Shown here piece after piece: positions 53,525-64,000 of a DNA stretch of 64,000 nt. Source of the stretch: Raffaelea ambrosiae (Eukaryota > Ascomycota > Sordariomycetes > Ophiostomatales > Ophiostomataceae); NCBI GenBank assembly GCA_002778195.1, contig PCDI01000001.1, positions 5,047,869-5,111,868 on the forward strand. The letters are read 5' to 3'. Each line of letters begins with the position of its first letter. Within the stretch, counting starts at the first letter, position 1. Made by a program: the position numbers and the translations under genes. The notes below the pieces were generated by a model. The model searched no databases. It worked only from the letters and a program-made list of their open reading frames with translations, and was not told the origin of the DNA.

Positions 53525-53583
53525 ACGTGGGTAACCCACTTTTCGACACCCCCCCCATTTCGACACCCTTTTTCATCCCTTTC
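53525..53583 (+). repeat. Left terminal inverted repeat (59 bp)
   Basis: Exact reverse complement of 55324-55382. Its first 15 bases contain the self-complementary GTGGGTAACCCAC, and there is an internal C8 run. Confidence 0.95.
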
Positions 53584-53674
53584 TAACCAAAGTGCCTACA
53601 CTTCATCGCGCCGTAAGTCATGCTATATTAATCCAATGAACTCCATTTTTTCTGACATCATTAATTAGATCAAA

Positions 53675-55260
53675 ATGCGCGTGTATAGCGAAGAAGACGT
53701 GTCAGACGCTATTCAGTCCTATAGAAATGGCGTCTCTGTCGCGCGCGCCGCATCAATGCATGGCATACCGCGATCCACGTTGATGTACCGCCTTTGGGAT
53801 ATAAGACCGCGTTTTGAAGCTTTTTCCGACCAACAGAGGCTCTCTACAGTATAAGAGAAGCGGTTAGCTACTTGGATTCGTACGTAAAGTTTGTTAGGAG
53901 TTTTTCTAACCTATCGATATATTACGGGTTTAGTTAACTGTTTTCTTATAGCGTAAAGAGACACACAACTTATTAAAAAGCGCTGGATTTACTCCTTTTT
54001 AAAAAAAAACCCGTTTATTAAAGCTAAAAAAACCAAATTAATCGACGCTAAGCGTATAAAGGGTGTTAAACCGGAGGTTATTACGAAGTGGTTTAAACAT
54101 TTGGACTTTATAACTATATAAACGATTAAAGCAGTAAACCGATGAAATATAAATAAAACTAACATTTCTAACATTAAAAGAGATAGTTAACTAGTTGTAA
54201 GATGCGTTAATAGTGCTTTCATTTAAAAAAAAAAGTTGTAAGTAGAGTTTAAACTATTATAATTAAGTGCGTTTTTACGAACGACAAAGCGATCCCTCCT
54301 TTAATCATTTTTAAAGGTAAACACACTTAACAATAGTGGTTTTTATCGAATATAAGCTTATTTAAAGATTAAGCTTTTACTACTTTAAATAAAGGTTGAA
54401 CTTTAAATAAAATTAATAAAAACTAACTTAAAAACTATTTTATTTTAAAAACGATATTAAAGAATAAAGAAAACGTTAAACTATTAATAATCGACGGTTA
54501 TAAAAGCTACGAAACGAATGAATTTATAAAGCTTTGCTTTAAAAATAACATTTATTTACTTTTTCTACCGTCGCACGCTTCTTACGTACTTTAACCTTTA
54601 AATATAATAGTTTTCAACCCTTTGAAAAAAAAGTATCGGACGTAAGTGAGCTTATTACTCGCTATACAGCTTAGTAGTATAGTTAATAAGTAAGCTTTTT
54701 TATAATATTATTTGGCAGCTTAGAATTATATATTTTTAACGTTAAATATTAAAAGCGGGTGGAGGACTATTAGCTTTTAACCGGTATTATTACTAAAAGC
54801 ACTTTAAAGCTTTTTCGTTATACTAAAACCTACTAACCAACCGTCGACTCCTTTTAATTCTAATATTATTAAAAAGCTAACAATTTAATCAATAAGTTTA
54901 TATGATTTTTATAGCTTTCCAACGGGGTTTTCCACACTAAAAAAAGTAAAAGATTTAATAAACCAACTGTCGATTGTAACGGCTTTAAAAACTCAATCAG
55001 TCACGCGCCGGCTTTTCAGTAGGAAGGTAAAAAAAGCATTTGACGATAAAGATATTCAAATAATTATTCAGGGGAGAAGAATTGAGCACCTCGAAGCAAG
55101 ACTAAAAGCTTGTACGAAGGTAGGACGAAAGACCGTTCAAATCAGTTCAAATTCGAAGTTTGTTAGACTTCGGCACCTCTAGTAAACGCTAGAAGAGAGG
55201 GACGGGGCTGTAGTTATGGTGGATAATAGCCCAGAAGAAGGCGATTCAGAGGATAATTAA
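53675..55260 (+). pseudogene. Decayed transposase of the pogo/Fot1-type element
   Basis: From ATG 53675 an intact 59-codon stretch encodes the N-terminal helix-turn-helix of Fot1/CENP-B-type transposases (YSEEDVSDAIQSYRNGVSVARAA; IPRSTLMYRL) before TAA at 53852. Downstream, around 54482-54660, the DDE1 catalytic core is recognisable despite stops: LIIDGYKSYETNEFI, LLFLPSHASYVL-stop-PLN (a Q-to-stop change in the usual LQPLD block) and VFNPLKKKYR. The C-terminal part from about 55010 is open again (KKAFDDKDIQIII; EHLEARLKA). No function is expected. Confidence 0.9.
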
Positions 55261-55323
55261 ATTATATTTATTGTACGTGTTTTGGTAGAGATATTTTCAA
55301 TTGAAGATCTTGCCTTTTTAATT

Positions 55324-55382
55324 GAAAGGGATGAAAAAGGGTGTCGAAATGGGGGGGGTGTCGAAAAGTGGGTTACCCACGT
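55324..55382 (-). repeat. Right terminal inverted repeat (59 bp)
   Basis: Exact reverse complement of 53525-53583; followed by TA at 55383-55384. Confidence 0.95.
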
Positions 55383-55384
55383 TA

Positions 55385-55664
55385 TATCATACATTTTATT
55401 CGTTTTCTAAAACCTACGTAAGGGACATGGATTTGTTAAGGACCGGTGTGTGTTACAGGGGGTTGTGCTGCTAATTTGCATGTTACGACGCAATTTATGG
55501 GGCGAATTCATGCTCACAGCTCCCTGTTTTTCGTATTGATTTACGACGCTACGACTGGACAACCCGAGCTGTTAGGCCTCCGGAGCACTTTACTGCACGT
55601 AGCCCAGTTCTAGGCTTAGGAGAGTGGAAAGAAAAAAAAAATACAAAAAAAAGGGGTTCTTCAA
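55385..55664. other. Spacer right of the transposon
   Basis: 3' flank of the carrier-like gene; no feature seen. Confidence 0.4.
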
Positions 55665-57215
55665 TTATATCACACGGTTCACGGAGAGCATGTTAACAAT
55701 GATCCTCCCCCCTACCGTCTCTTCCTCATCGACGATACCGTATCTCTTTAGGAAACGTCGCCTCTCGGCTGGTGGAAGGACCCTGGGAATCGGTCGCTCC
55801 CATACCGGGGCTGCCCGGTATGCACGCCTCGGGACATCTGGTGGTTGATACAAAAAGGCGCGCGAACGCGCCGCAGAAATGGTGCGGGCGCTGTCTTCCC
55901 GTGGACGAGGCGGTTGGCGGGCTACCTGTGGTGGTGGCGGTGGAGAAACGAGCGATCGAGGCCGTTCCTGTTTGACAAGTCGCTGTTGCAGTTGTTGCAT
56001 TTGTTGTTGCGTTTGTTGTTGCGTTTGCTGTTGCATTTGTTGTTGCATTTGTTGTTGCAATACTTGTTGTTGGTAGAGATCCAAGACTGCCCTCCCGTCT
56101 GGCAATGGTTTAGACGACGGAGGGCGACTGCTTTCTGCCTTGGCCTGGCGCAGGCCCAGGGCAGCCAAGGCACCTGCCAGGGCATACGCAACCTTGAGCA
56201 CGAGGCCGTGGAGCAGTTCCTGGCCCGACTTCGTGATGCCGTGGCCCAGGGCTGCCTTGGTGACCGTGAGGAGCCAACCGACGTAGAGCGCAAAAAAGCC
56301 CTCGGCCCGGACAATCCGCCCCAGCACAGCCAGGATTCTGTTGTGGTTGTTGTTGTTGCTGTTGCTGCTGTTTCTGGCGCGAACAATGCCCTTCGCCTTG
56401 GCCCGCCACGAACGATCCTTGCGGCTGATTTTCTCTTCCGCGTCATCGGCTGCTCCGTCGGCTGCAGCAATCTCTTCGGCTTCCTTCTTTCGGCGCTGTT
56501 CTGCCGTTTGTATCGGGTACGTGAGGGTCGTGGCGACGGCCTTGCTCAAGGCAGCCACGACGAACGTGACGACGGCCGTGCCCGCGCGATGGGTGGCGCT
56601 GTGGAGGACACCCTTGCCTTTGCCGTCCGACAACAGCTTCTTTTTCTTGGTCCACTCGTCCAGGACCTTGAAGAGGCAGCTCGTCAGGGCCGGGTCCAGG
56701 GAGAGCACGAGGTCGTCCTCCAGGGCATGCCATGTGATCCGGGAGGCCAGCAAGGACTGGGCTCGCTCTGCGGCTGTTCGGGGTGCACTGGTGCGGGTGC
56801 GCGGCGTGTCCGCCTGGCTCGGATGAAACACGACATCGGAGACGATGCGTGCGCAGACCCCGGCTGCGGCGCCCGACAGGAACGCCTCGGTGGCGGCCCG
56901 AGCAGTGCTGCAGTGCTCGTCGCGAAGTTTCGCGAAGCGCGTCGACGCGACGATGGAGACGAGAAAGAAGACGAAGTTGTCGAGATGCTGAACAATGAAA
57001 GAAGGGAGAGGGGCCGGCGGAGCCGGGGGATGAGCAGACGACGAAGGAGCAGGAGCAGGAGCAGGAGCAGGGGCAGGAGGATGCTGCTGTGATGATGACG
57101 TGGATTCGGCTGCAGCTGGTGAAAATACCAAGACGCGGTTGGTAATAAGCGCCGCTATGGCCTTGGCAGCCACGCCCGACGTAGCAAAGGACGCCACTTC
57201 GAGGAGGGAGGACAT
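55665..57215 (-). CDS. Mitochondrial/peroxisomal carrier-like protein with polyglutamine tail
   Basis: Single exon, 516 aa. The first ~350 residues have the spacing of a degenerate SLC25-type carrier: SGVAAKAIAALITNRVLVFSP at the start, TLTYPIQTAEQRRK (a PxxxxQxRxK block related to the carrier signature), and RIVRAEGFFALYVGWLLTVTKAALGHGI near the end of the third repeat. A Pro-Ala repeat (about residues 47-65) and a His/Asn/Ser-rich insert interrupt it. The C-terminal region is low-complexity: a (Q)n tract from CAA/CAG repeats (55983-56070) and a Pro/Arg-rich stretch. The usual PX[DE]XX[KR] motifs are not intact, so transport activity is uncertain; related fungal proteins are annotated as carrier-like. 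Confidence 0.75.
   Translation of the reverse strand: MSSLLEVASFATSGVAAKAIAALITNRVLVFSPAAAESTSSSQQHPPAPAPAPAPAPSSSAHPPAPPAPLPSFIVQHLDNFVFFLVSIVASTRFAKLRDEHCSTARAATEAFLSGAAAGVCARIVSDVVFHPSQADTPRTRTSAPRTAAERAQSLLASRITWHALEDDLVLSLDPALTSCLFKVLDEWTKKKKLLSDGKGKGVLHSATHRAGTAVVTFVVAALSKAVATTLTYPIQTAEQRRKKEAEEIAAADGAADDAEEKISRKDRSWRAKAKGIVRARNSSNSNNNNHNRILAVLGRIVRAEGFFALYVGWLLTVTKAALGHGITKSGQELLHGLVLKVAYALAGALAALGLRQAKAESSRPPSSKPLPDGRAVLDLYQQQVLQQQMQQQMQQQTQQQTQQQMQQLQQRLVKQERPRSLVSPPPPPQVARQPPRPREDSARTISAARSRAFLYQPPDVPRRAYRAAPVWERPIPRVLPPAERRRFLKRYGIVDEEETVGGRIIVNMLSVNRVI
55983..56070. repeat. TTG/TTGTTGC trinucleotide tract encoding polyglutamine
   Basis: Units of TTGTTGTTGC(A/G)TTTG; on the minus strand they encode Gln runs with spaced Met or Thr. 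Confidence 0.85.
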
Positions 57216-57758
57216 GGGGAGTGTCGCTGTCGATAGGAATCATCCATTAGAGAAGTACATGGACAGATGCAAAAGAAGAGAGAACCTGTTCCTTGGAAAA
57301 TGCGATGCTCAATACACCAGCTGCCATTGTTTTTGAGGGCCACTTTCACGGTTTCACCGCGCTGTTCCAGGCGTTGGCTAAACAATCGCTGAATTGTTTT
57401 TCCGTTCCCCCCACGCTCATAATAGGGGCTCGTCCACAAGTATTAGTGGTGAGGCCCCCTGAAATCCGCGCAAGATTTCTTCTTTTTGTTTACATGGCAA
57501 CTATTGACACCTCAGCCAAAAAAAAAAAAAAAAACTGGCCCGCTGTGGCGCAAGTCACTCGCATTTGCTGAGGGCACTGCATGCGCAATGCATGTGCAAT
57601 GCGTATTCGTAGAATTGTTGCCACAGTTGAATATATTTCTCGACGTTGTCGTCTCATTCTCACGTCAGACGTCAGGCATCGAGTCTGTATATATCCCCCT
57701 TCACTCACCCAGCGATGAAATTTCTTTTCCGCCATGCCCCCAATAACCTACCGCAAAT
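57216..57758. other. Divergent promoter spacer
   Basis: Lies between the minus-strand carrier-like gene and the plus-strand acyl-CoA ligase. TATATAT at 57688-57694 is 71 bases upstream of the ligase ATG. No gene seen. Confidence 0.55.
57688..57694 (+). promoter_or_regulatory. TATA box of the acyl-CoA ligase gene
   Basis: TATATAT, 71 bases upstream of the ATG at 57759. Confidence 0.45.
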
Positions 57759-59643
57759 ATGGCTTCTTTGCAGTTGCCCGATGCCAACCTGCTAACTGTA
57801 CTGTTGGGAGACAATGGCGTGTCTGACGAGCAGCCCATCTGGATTGACGGCGCGATTCCGTCGCCGGAAATCACCAAGTCACGGGCCCGGGACCTGGTCC
57901 GTAGGCTGGCAGACGGATACATCACGGCTGGCCTTGTGAGTCCCGGTTCTGCCAAGGCCAGCGTTGTCATGCTGTACTCTGAAAACCAACCGATCCACTA
58001 CCCAAACATCCTTGCCGTCCTTGCTGCGGGAGGCATAGTCGCAACCTGTCCGTGGGTTGCCAGTGTCGACGAGCTCCTGTATCGGATCGGTGTTCTTCGT
58101 CCGACGGCGATCCTCTGCTCGAAAAGTTCCGTGTCGCGCGCAGTAGAGGCCCAGCAGCAGGCAGAACATCCATTTTCCATCGTGGTCCAGGATTCGCAGT
58201 CTATGACTGTGACGACATACAAAGAAAACCAGTCTTTGCTTTCGAACCGTCACCATGACTGGGATGAGACCTGGAACGAAGATGTTGCCAATCGGACCAG
58301 TGCCATTGTTTTCTCCAGTGGCACCACTGGCTACCCAAAGGGTAAGACACACAGTCGCCCATGAGAGTGCTGCTGGGGACGCTGACGAACTCTTGTGCCG
58401 TGCCAGGGGTCACGTTGTCTCAGAGAAACATCCTCGCCATGGTTTGCCAGATGCAGTCCCGCTGGGCGAACATATTGTACGCCAAGGACCGCTGGCCGAG
58501 ATTCGTGGGAGCACTCGACAGCTCCCATGTCGCCGGGTTGACCGTCAACTGCTTTCTTACCTTGAAGGTTGGGTTTACCAACTACCTTGTCCCCGGCACG
58601 GACATTGACCTGATGTTGTCGACCCTGGAGAGTGAGAGGATCAACTTCTTGGTGGCGGTGCCTCCAATGCTCCAGCGCCTCCTTGCTCATCCTCGCTGGG
58701 CCGAGGCGGACATCGGGGCATTGCAGCGAGTTTGGACCGGTGCCTCCAAGTGTCCGTCAGAAGTCCAACAAGCTGTCACGAACAAAATGGTCAACGGCGG
58801 ATTCTGCCAGCAGGCATGGGGCATGACAGAGCTTACTTGCCTGGCTACCTTACCCGAGGACGTCTTGGGTCCATGGGAGAGTGTCGGCACAGCGCTCGAC
58901 GGAAACAAGATCAAAGTCTGTGCCGAAGACGGAACGGAGGTCCCTATAGGACATGACGGGGAAATATATGTCTCAGGTGATTTTTTTTTTTTTGTTTGAG
59001 GTGTTGCGTTTCTGTTTTGCTGCTCCGCTCGTGAAAACCCCCAACGTCTTCTAATGGCACGTCTTACCTAGGTCCCACGAAAACGAATGGATACTACGGC
59101 CAGACGGAGGAACAGCGGCGGGCAACGTTCGTAGACGAGTGGATTCGCACCGGAGACATTGGCCATGTCGACCCGAAAGGTTACCTGTTCATCACGGGCA
59201 GAAACAAGGTCAGCTCCGGTCATCCCGGGATGGGCATCTGACGTCAGATGGAAACTGAACGTTTTCTCATTAACCCGACTTCGCACGCCCCACAGGACTT
59301 GATCAAATACAACGGAACACAGGTGTGGCCGCATGAGATCGAAGATGTCGTCAAGACACACGAGCTTGTGGCGGATGCGGCCGTCGTAGGCATGGAGCTA
59401 GAGGACGGCAACGAGCTTCCGGCGGCATTTGTGGTCCTCCGGGATGCAGCACGAGGCCGATCGGGACTGGAAGCAGACATCCGTGCTTATGCCGCAAAGC
59501 ACGTCAGCCCTTACAAGAGACTGCGCGGCGGGGTGCATGTGGTGGCCGCCATCCCCAAGAATCCAATGGGGAAGGTGCAGTACCAAGACCTGCGAGCAGC
59601 GGCAAAGGAACTGCGCCAGACCGCTCTGTCGTCCAAGCTGTGA
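57759..59643 (+). CDS. Peroxisomal acyl-CoA ligase (4-coumarate:CoA ligase-like, AMP-binding)
   Basis: Exons 57759-58341, 58407-58976, 59072-59208 and 59296-59643; introns of 65, 95 and 87 bases; 545 aa in frame. ANL superfamily motifs: P-loop SSGTTGYPKG split by intron 1 (about residue 190), GMTELTCLATLP, the WIRTGDIGHVD block with the conserved Asp, GRNKDLIKYNGTQVWPHEIE (hinge, spliced by intron 3) and PKNPMGKVQ with the catalytic Lys. It activates a carboxylic acid to acyl-AMP and then acyl-CoA. The last three residues are SKL, a canonical PTS1, so it acts in peroxisomes. Candidate roles are activation of aromatic or fatty acids, or of mevalonate as by SidI of siderophore synthesis; the sequence alone does not choose. 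Confidence 0.93.
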
Positions 59644-62424
59644 CGCGTCTCGGCAGAACTCTCGGCGTCGACAGTGACGAGAAGCTGGGCAGGAGGTCTC
59701 GGCGGCTGCCACGAGAACACGGACTTTGGCCCAATTGAGTAAAAGCGCGAGCCTACGAGCACAAGTGGTTTTCTTTTCTTTTTTCTTTTTTTCTTTTTCT
59801 TCTTGCCAGGCCGCTAGCGAGTTTTTTGTTGGGTCACGGGGTTTCGCGAGGCATTTCGCGCGTCGGAGATGGAGTGTATTACCCCCATATCTGAAGTGTA
59901 TGACCCCCATACTGTCTGACATGCAGAGCTAGCAAAAAGACACCAGCAACCCCAACGCCGTCATCAAATTTCCCACCGACCCCATTGGCGCACTCGTTGG
60001 TGGCTGCTCTCGAGGGATGTGTTGCACAGGAGCTGCAGGGTTTGCCCCCTTCATATGTTGAAGAGGTTTTTCAATCCATCTGTGACAGAAAAGAAAAAAA
60101 ATAAGGAAGAATCCACTACCAGTTCAGAAATGCCATTGCTGGTTATTAAGCTTATTTGCGTAGAGGCAAAGGTGCTTTCGCTTATTAGCAATTGCAGCTG
60201 TCGTTTCACGTAGACACTGCCGAATGGGACTCGTCACCACCGTCGGGAATCTACGGTTACGGCAAACTTTGATTACGGGAAGTCTCATGTTGATCACGCC
60301 GCTTCTCCAGACCGCAGTTTCGTCCAGTGCGGGTATCCCTGCTGTCCACCTCTGTCGCATCACGCAACCCCATCTGAAGTCTCTCCAGCCAATCCCCCCT
60401 TCCAAGGCCCGCTAGTGGGGAAAAGATAAAAATGGCTCTCGTAGAAAAGTGCCAAGAAGAGAAGTCGCTGGATCCTTTGCCTCCATAGGCAAGGCCGAGC
60501 GCGCGTCCGAGTTCGTGGGTTCTGTTAAACCCGGGTTGACGAGGAGGCATTCGGCGACGTCGGCGGTATTAGTAAACAAGACCAGCCATGGACTTGACAA
60601 TTTACAGGGACTGTCTCGGACGGCCGGACGGTCTTGGACTGTTTTTTTTTTTCTTTGTTTCTTTCCTGTTTTGGGGGAGTTTTTCGGGTGTGTTGGCGGG
60701 TGTTCTTTTCTGTGGGACTGTTGGCCCAAGATTCGTGAAACGACTACTGCGGCCTACCGACAACAGGCAGGCACCTCCCAACAGTGCGTAAGCACCTCCC
60801 CAGCAGAGCCACCTTCTCGCGGTGTCGCTGTGGGCACGCAGGGTCCCGCGAGCACGTCCAAGAGTAGAAGGTCATGCCCAGGCTGGGCACGATGGTGATC
60901 TGCGAGGGGCCTTTGCAGAGAAACTCGTCGTTCCTGCCTGTTTCTGCCTGTTTCTGCCTGCTCCTACATGGTCCTGCCCGTTCCTCCGTATTTCCACCTT
61001 GTTCCTCCTTGGCAGGTCCACGGTTCGAGCCAATGCGGTTGCGGTTTTTAGACGTCACAACGTCCACGATGTGCGCACGGCACTGTGGCACGATGGACGG
61101 GACGCCATTGGAGCAAGAACCTGGGATGTGCTCCCAGGATGCAACGCCACGCGGACGCCAAGCCTGTGATTACACTATCGTTGCCGCCGGCTCCGTTTTT
61201 GTGCAGAGACAGCTCCAGCGTTCCAGTGGCCTAGCGTGGCCAGTGTGTGCTCCTCCTCGGCACGAGAAGGATTGTACGGTACCTTAATGTGGCATTTATT
61301 AATACTCGCCAGCCATTGGCCAGCGAGCCAAAAACACTCAACAACCACCGAGAGTCCAAGCCGCTTTTTTTCCCTGGTCTTAAAATAAACCACAGAGTGG
61401 TGTTGGTGTGGCGTTTCAAATCCATCTTCTGCCCATGTTCTTCTTTTCGCTCGGATCACATTCCGAATGGCAGGCTGGCATTAAATTGCGAAGAGCGAAC
61501 TGCACAGTACTCATTGGATGCGTAGCTACTACTTCCATGTACTATGTACTCGTATGTGCCGCTGGCAGCTACCTACACTTTCGACAGCGGCGAGATAATC
61601 TGATCGGCGGTTCTTTTGGTCCGTTTTGTCCACTTCAACCCTGGAGTTGAGCACAAAAAAATAGAGAATCCACTTTCAGCCCATACTCCATACTGTAACT
61701 ATGGTAGTTCACCTAGTTAACTAGCAAATACAGCATGTGCCCAACGAGTATCCTTGCCTCTTGCAGCTCGGCCAAGCCAGTAGGTGCATAACGATTGTTT
61801 CCAAGAACAGAACAATAATTAGTTTTCTACATCCGGGTTGCACGGGTGCTACAGCAAGTACAGACAAGGACAGGGTGCTGAAAGGGGAGTACAAGAAGAA
61901 GAAACCCAAACAAACGTGCGTGCTGACACCCCGACACGCTGAGTGGTGAATATTGGATTTTTGCGTAATACAGGGGAATTGGTTGGTCAACCGTATTTCG
62001 AGCCCTTCTCGGTCTCGGCTTTTTGTGGTTTGGGCAATCCCACTTACAAACAAATTCACTCCTCACCGTGCAGTCACCCCATGCATGGAATCAATATTAC
62101 TTCTTCTGGGTCGATCACAGGGCCGGCCGGGTCCCAAGGTGCCCAGAGCACTAGTGCACGAGTAGTACAGGATGGACCTGTCGAGTCCGTGACCTAGTCA
62201 GGATACTCTTCCTCTTGGCAAGTCCGCTCTCCGATGGCTTCCCCCCTTGCATGCCCATCCCATGTGCGAGTGCGGACGTAGGACTGCATACACATGGGGG
62301 CATGTATATATAGATAAGCCAAGGATGATGCGACCCAGCCACAGGAGCTCACCCCAGCTTCCCCGTCTTGCTCGCGGTCAATTGGGAAGGTTTTCAGTCT
62401 TCCAAGTACAAGCTCTTCATCATC
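59644..62424. other. Spacer upstream of the catalase-peroxidase
   Basis: About 2.8 kb without a supported gene. It has imperfect repeats of CTGCCTGTTT near 60935-60965 and a TATA-like TATATATAGATAAG at about 62305-62318, roughly 110 bases upstream of the catalase-peroxidase start. Confidence 0.5.
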
Positions 62425-64000
62425 ATGTTCGAGACAATGTCCCCCAGTCGTTTGCTGACGGTTGCCGTCGGCCTCTTACCGCTGACCTCGGCGGCATCCT
62501 GCCCGTACCTCCATGGCAATGGCGTTGCTCGTCGGGACAATGCACCCCGCCACCCAGAGGCCATCATTGAGCCGCGATACAGCTCCGATGAGGGTACCGA
62601 CTTTGGCCGCTGCCCGAGAAAGTCCAAGGTTGCCGGCGGTGGCACCCGGAACAAGGACTGGTGGCCATGCGCCCTGAAGCTGGACGTGCTGCGCCAGAAC
62701 CTGGACCAAGTCAACCCCTTGGGTGGCGACTTCGACTATGCTACCGAATTTGCGAAGCTGGATGGTGAGCATCCCTTGCACGCCCCTGTTCCAGGTGTAA
62801 GCATACTTACTGACAGCCACAATGGACAGTCGAGGCGCTCAAGAAGGACCTGACCGAGTTGACCACCAACTCGCAAGTCTGGTGGCCTGCCGACTTTGGC
62901 AACTACGGACCCTTCTTCATTCGGATGTCATGGCACAGCGCCGGCACCTATCGCCAGGTGGACGGACGCGGAGGAGCGGGCATGGGCCAGCAGCGCTTTG
63001 CCCCTCTCAACAGCTGGCCAGACAATGCCAGTCTGGACAAGGCGCGTCGCCTGCTCTGTGAGTACTGCCCCCCTATGCACTCCCATGGCTATGATAGACT
63101 ATATTGGTCGCTAACCGTACCAAGGGCCCATCAAGCAGAAGTATGGTAACAAGATATCGTGGGCCGATCTGATCGCCTATGCCGGTACTCTGGCGCTGGA
63201 GAATATGGGCGTGCCTCTGTACGGCTTCGCTTTCGGCCGCGTCGACACCTGGCAGTCGGACGAGGGCATCTACTGGGGCAGCGAGACCGAGATGTACCCC
63301 GAGAAGGGCAGCTTCAAGGAGCGCTACAATGGCAGCACGGACATTTACGACCGCGCCGACGAGCTCGAGAGCCCGCTGGGTGCCGCCAACATGGGCCTGA
63401 TCTACGTCGACCCGGAGGGTCCTGGAGGCAACCCCATTCCCGAGGCCTCCGCGCTGGACATCCGCGAGACGTTTGGTCGCATGGGCATGGACGACGAGGA
63501 GACCGTGGCCCTGATTGCCGGTGGCCACGCCTTTGGCAAGACCCATGGTGCTGTGGAGGGCAAATACATTGGCGCCGAGCCTCTGAGCGCGTCCATCGAG
63601 TCGATGGGTCTGGGCTGGAAGAACAACTTTAGCACGGGCGTGGCCGACTACGCCTACACGTCGGGCATCGAAGTGATCTGGTCGGAGACGCCCACCAAGT
63701 GGGCCAACGGTAAGCTATGGTCTACCATGATTGTCTGCGAGAGAGACAAAATACGCTGGTGTTGCATGCTAATGTCGTCTCTTGGCGCACAGAATTCCTC
63801 AAGTCTCTGTTGCACAACAACTGGACGCTTACGGAGAGCCCGTCGGGTGCCACGCAGTGGATCGCCAAAGAGGCCAATGCGACCTACCCGGATCCGTTCA
63901 TTCCCAACACGTTCCGCAAGCCGACGATGCTGACCAGCGACATTGCGCTGCGCGACGACCCGATCTACAAGAACATCTCGACCACGTTCTACAACGACTT
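62425..64000 (+). CDS. katG2: Secreted catalase-peroxidase (KatG2 type), 5' part
   Basis: Exons 62425-62764, 62830-63057, 63125-63709 and 63793 onward, cut by the window end; 453 codons seen of the usual ~750. It converts H2O2 by catalase and peroxidase reactions with haem b. A signal peptide is evident (residues ~1-25, RLLTVAVGLLPLTSAASC), which marks the extracellular KatG2 branch of ascomycetes rather than cytosolic KatG1. Visible active-site features: distal RMSWHSAGTYR (Arg, Trp and His; about residue 148), the Tyr of the Met-Tyr-Trp adduct in GLIYVDPEGPGGNP (about 282) and the proximal haem His in AGGHAFGKTHGA (about 322). The adduct Met and the second, haem-free domain lie beyond the window. 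Extracellular KatG2 is often linked to defence against host oxidative burst in plant-associated fungi; that role here is inference. Confidence 0.95.

Larger units (their letters stand above)
53525..55382 (+). mobile_element. pogo/Fot1-type DNA transposon, RIP-like decay
   Basis: 1858 bp with 59-bp perfect terminal inverted repeats (53525-53583 and 55324-55382; outer bases ACGTGGGTAACCCAC) and TA target duplication. Size and structure match Fot1/Pot2-type elements. The interior encodes a broken DDE1 transposase on the plus strand. The part from about 53880 to 55000 is extremely AT-rich with many stops, while about 250 bases after the left repeat and 300 before the right one are not. The element can no longer make transposase but could in principle be moved in trans since its ends are intact. 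It is the only complete mobile element recognised in the window. Confidence 0.93.

Noticed and set aside
55845..57092. Plus-strand open frame of 415 codons
   Set aside because: Antisense of the carrier-like gene; composed of translated repeats.
61015..61030. GGTTCGAGCC resembling a tRNA B box
   Set aside because: No A box or foldable cloverleaf upstream at the right distance.

Overview
The window is nuclear DNA of a filamentous ascomycete (Pezizomycotina, most likely a Sordariomycete; I cannot name the species). The evidence is short GT-AG introns of about 55-160 bases that splice protein families into frame, GC-rich coding regions between AT-richer spacers, typical fungal families (siderophore transporter, YSL-type OPT, Git1-like and BSC6-like MFS proteins, fungal rhodopsin-domain protein, secreted catalase-peroxidase), and a pogo/Fot1-type transposon whose middle carries C-to-T decay resembling repeat-induced point mutation (RIP).

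Layout. 1-14 kb is a siderophore locus in ruins: an intact siderophore-iron MFS transporter (minus), an ABCC-type ABC transporter pseudogene (minus), an intact hydroxyornithine-acyltransferase-like gene (plus) and a shattered NRPS (plus) whose remnants fit the A-T-C-T-C plan of fusarinine synthetase SidD. Three perfect and one near-perfect ATCWGATAA sites (the binding motif of SreA-type iron repressors) lie in its spacers. 14-23 kb holds a four-segment membrane protein, a DUF7730-like protein, a small methyltransferase and a broken hypothetical gene. 24-35 kb holds an OPT transporter, a fungal multi-spanning protein, a membrane-anchored M24B peptidase, a Git1-like MFS transporter, an APH-like kinase and a small gene with a premature stop. 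37-44 kb holds two tail-to-tail BSC6-like MFS paralogues and an amino-acid permease. 45-50 kb holds a maltose/galactoside-type O-acetyltransferase, a repeat-rich spacer and a rhodopsin-domain protein. 51-55 kb holds a GMC oxidoreductase and the transposon (53525-55382, 59-bp perfect terminal inverted repeats, TA target duplication). 55-64 kb holds a carrier-like polyglutamine protein, a peroxisomal (C-terminal SKL) acyl-CoA ligase and the 5' part of a secreted catalase-peroxidase cut by the window end.

How it fits together. The window is rich in transporters and small-molecule enzymes. The siderophore locus has apparently lost synthesis (NRPS) and the ABC pump while keeping an uptake transporter and the acyltransferase, suggesting a shift from making an extracellular siderophore to importing siderophores made by others. 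At the NRPS deletion junction sits an 82-bp copy of the end of the neighbouring gene, which looks like filler DNA from break repair. Intron coordinates were derived by hand from splice sites and reading frame; all multi-exon models given as intact add up to an open frame.
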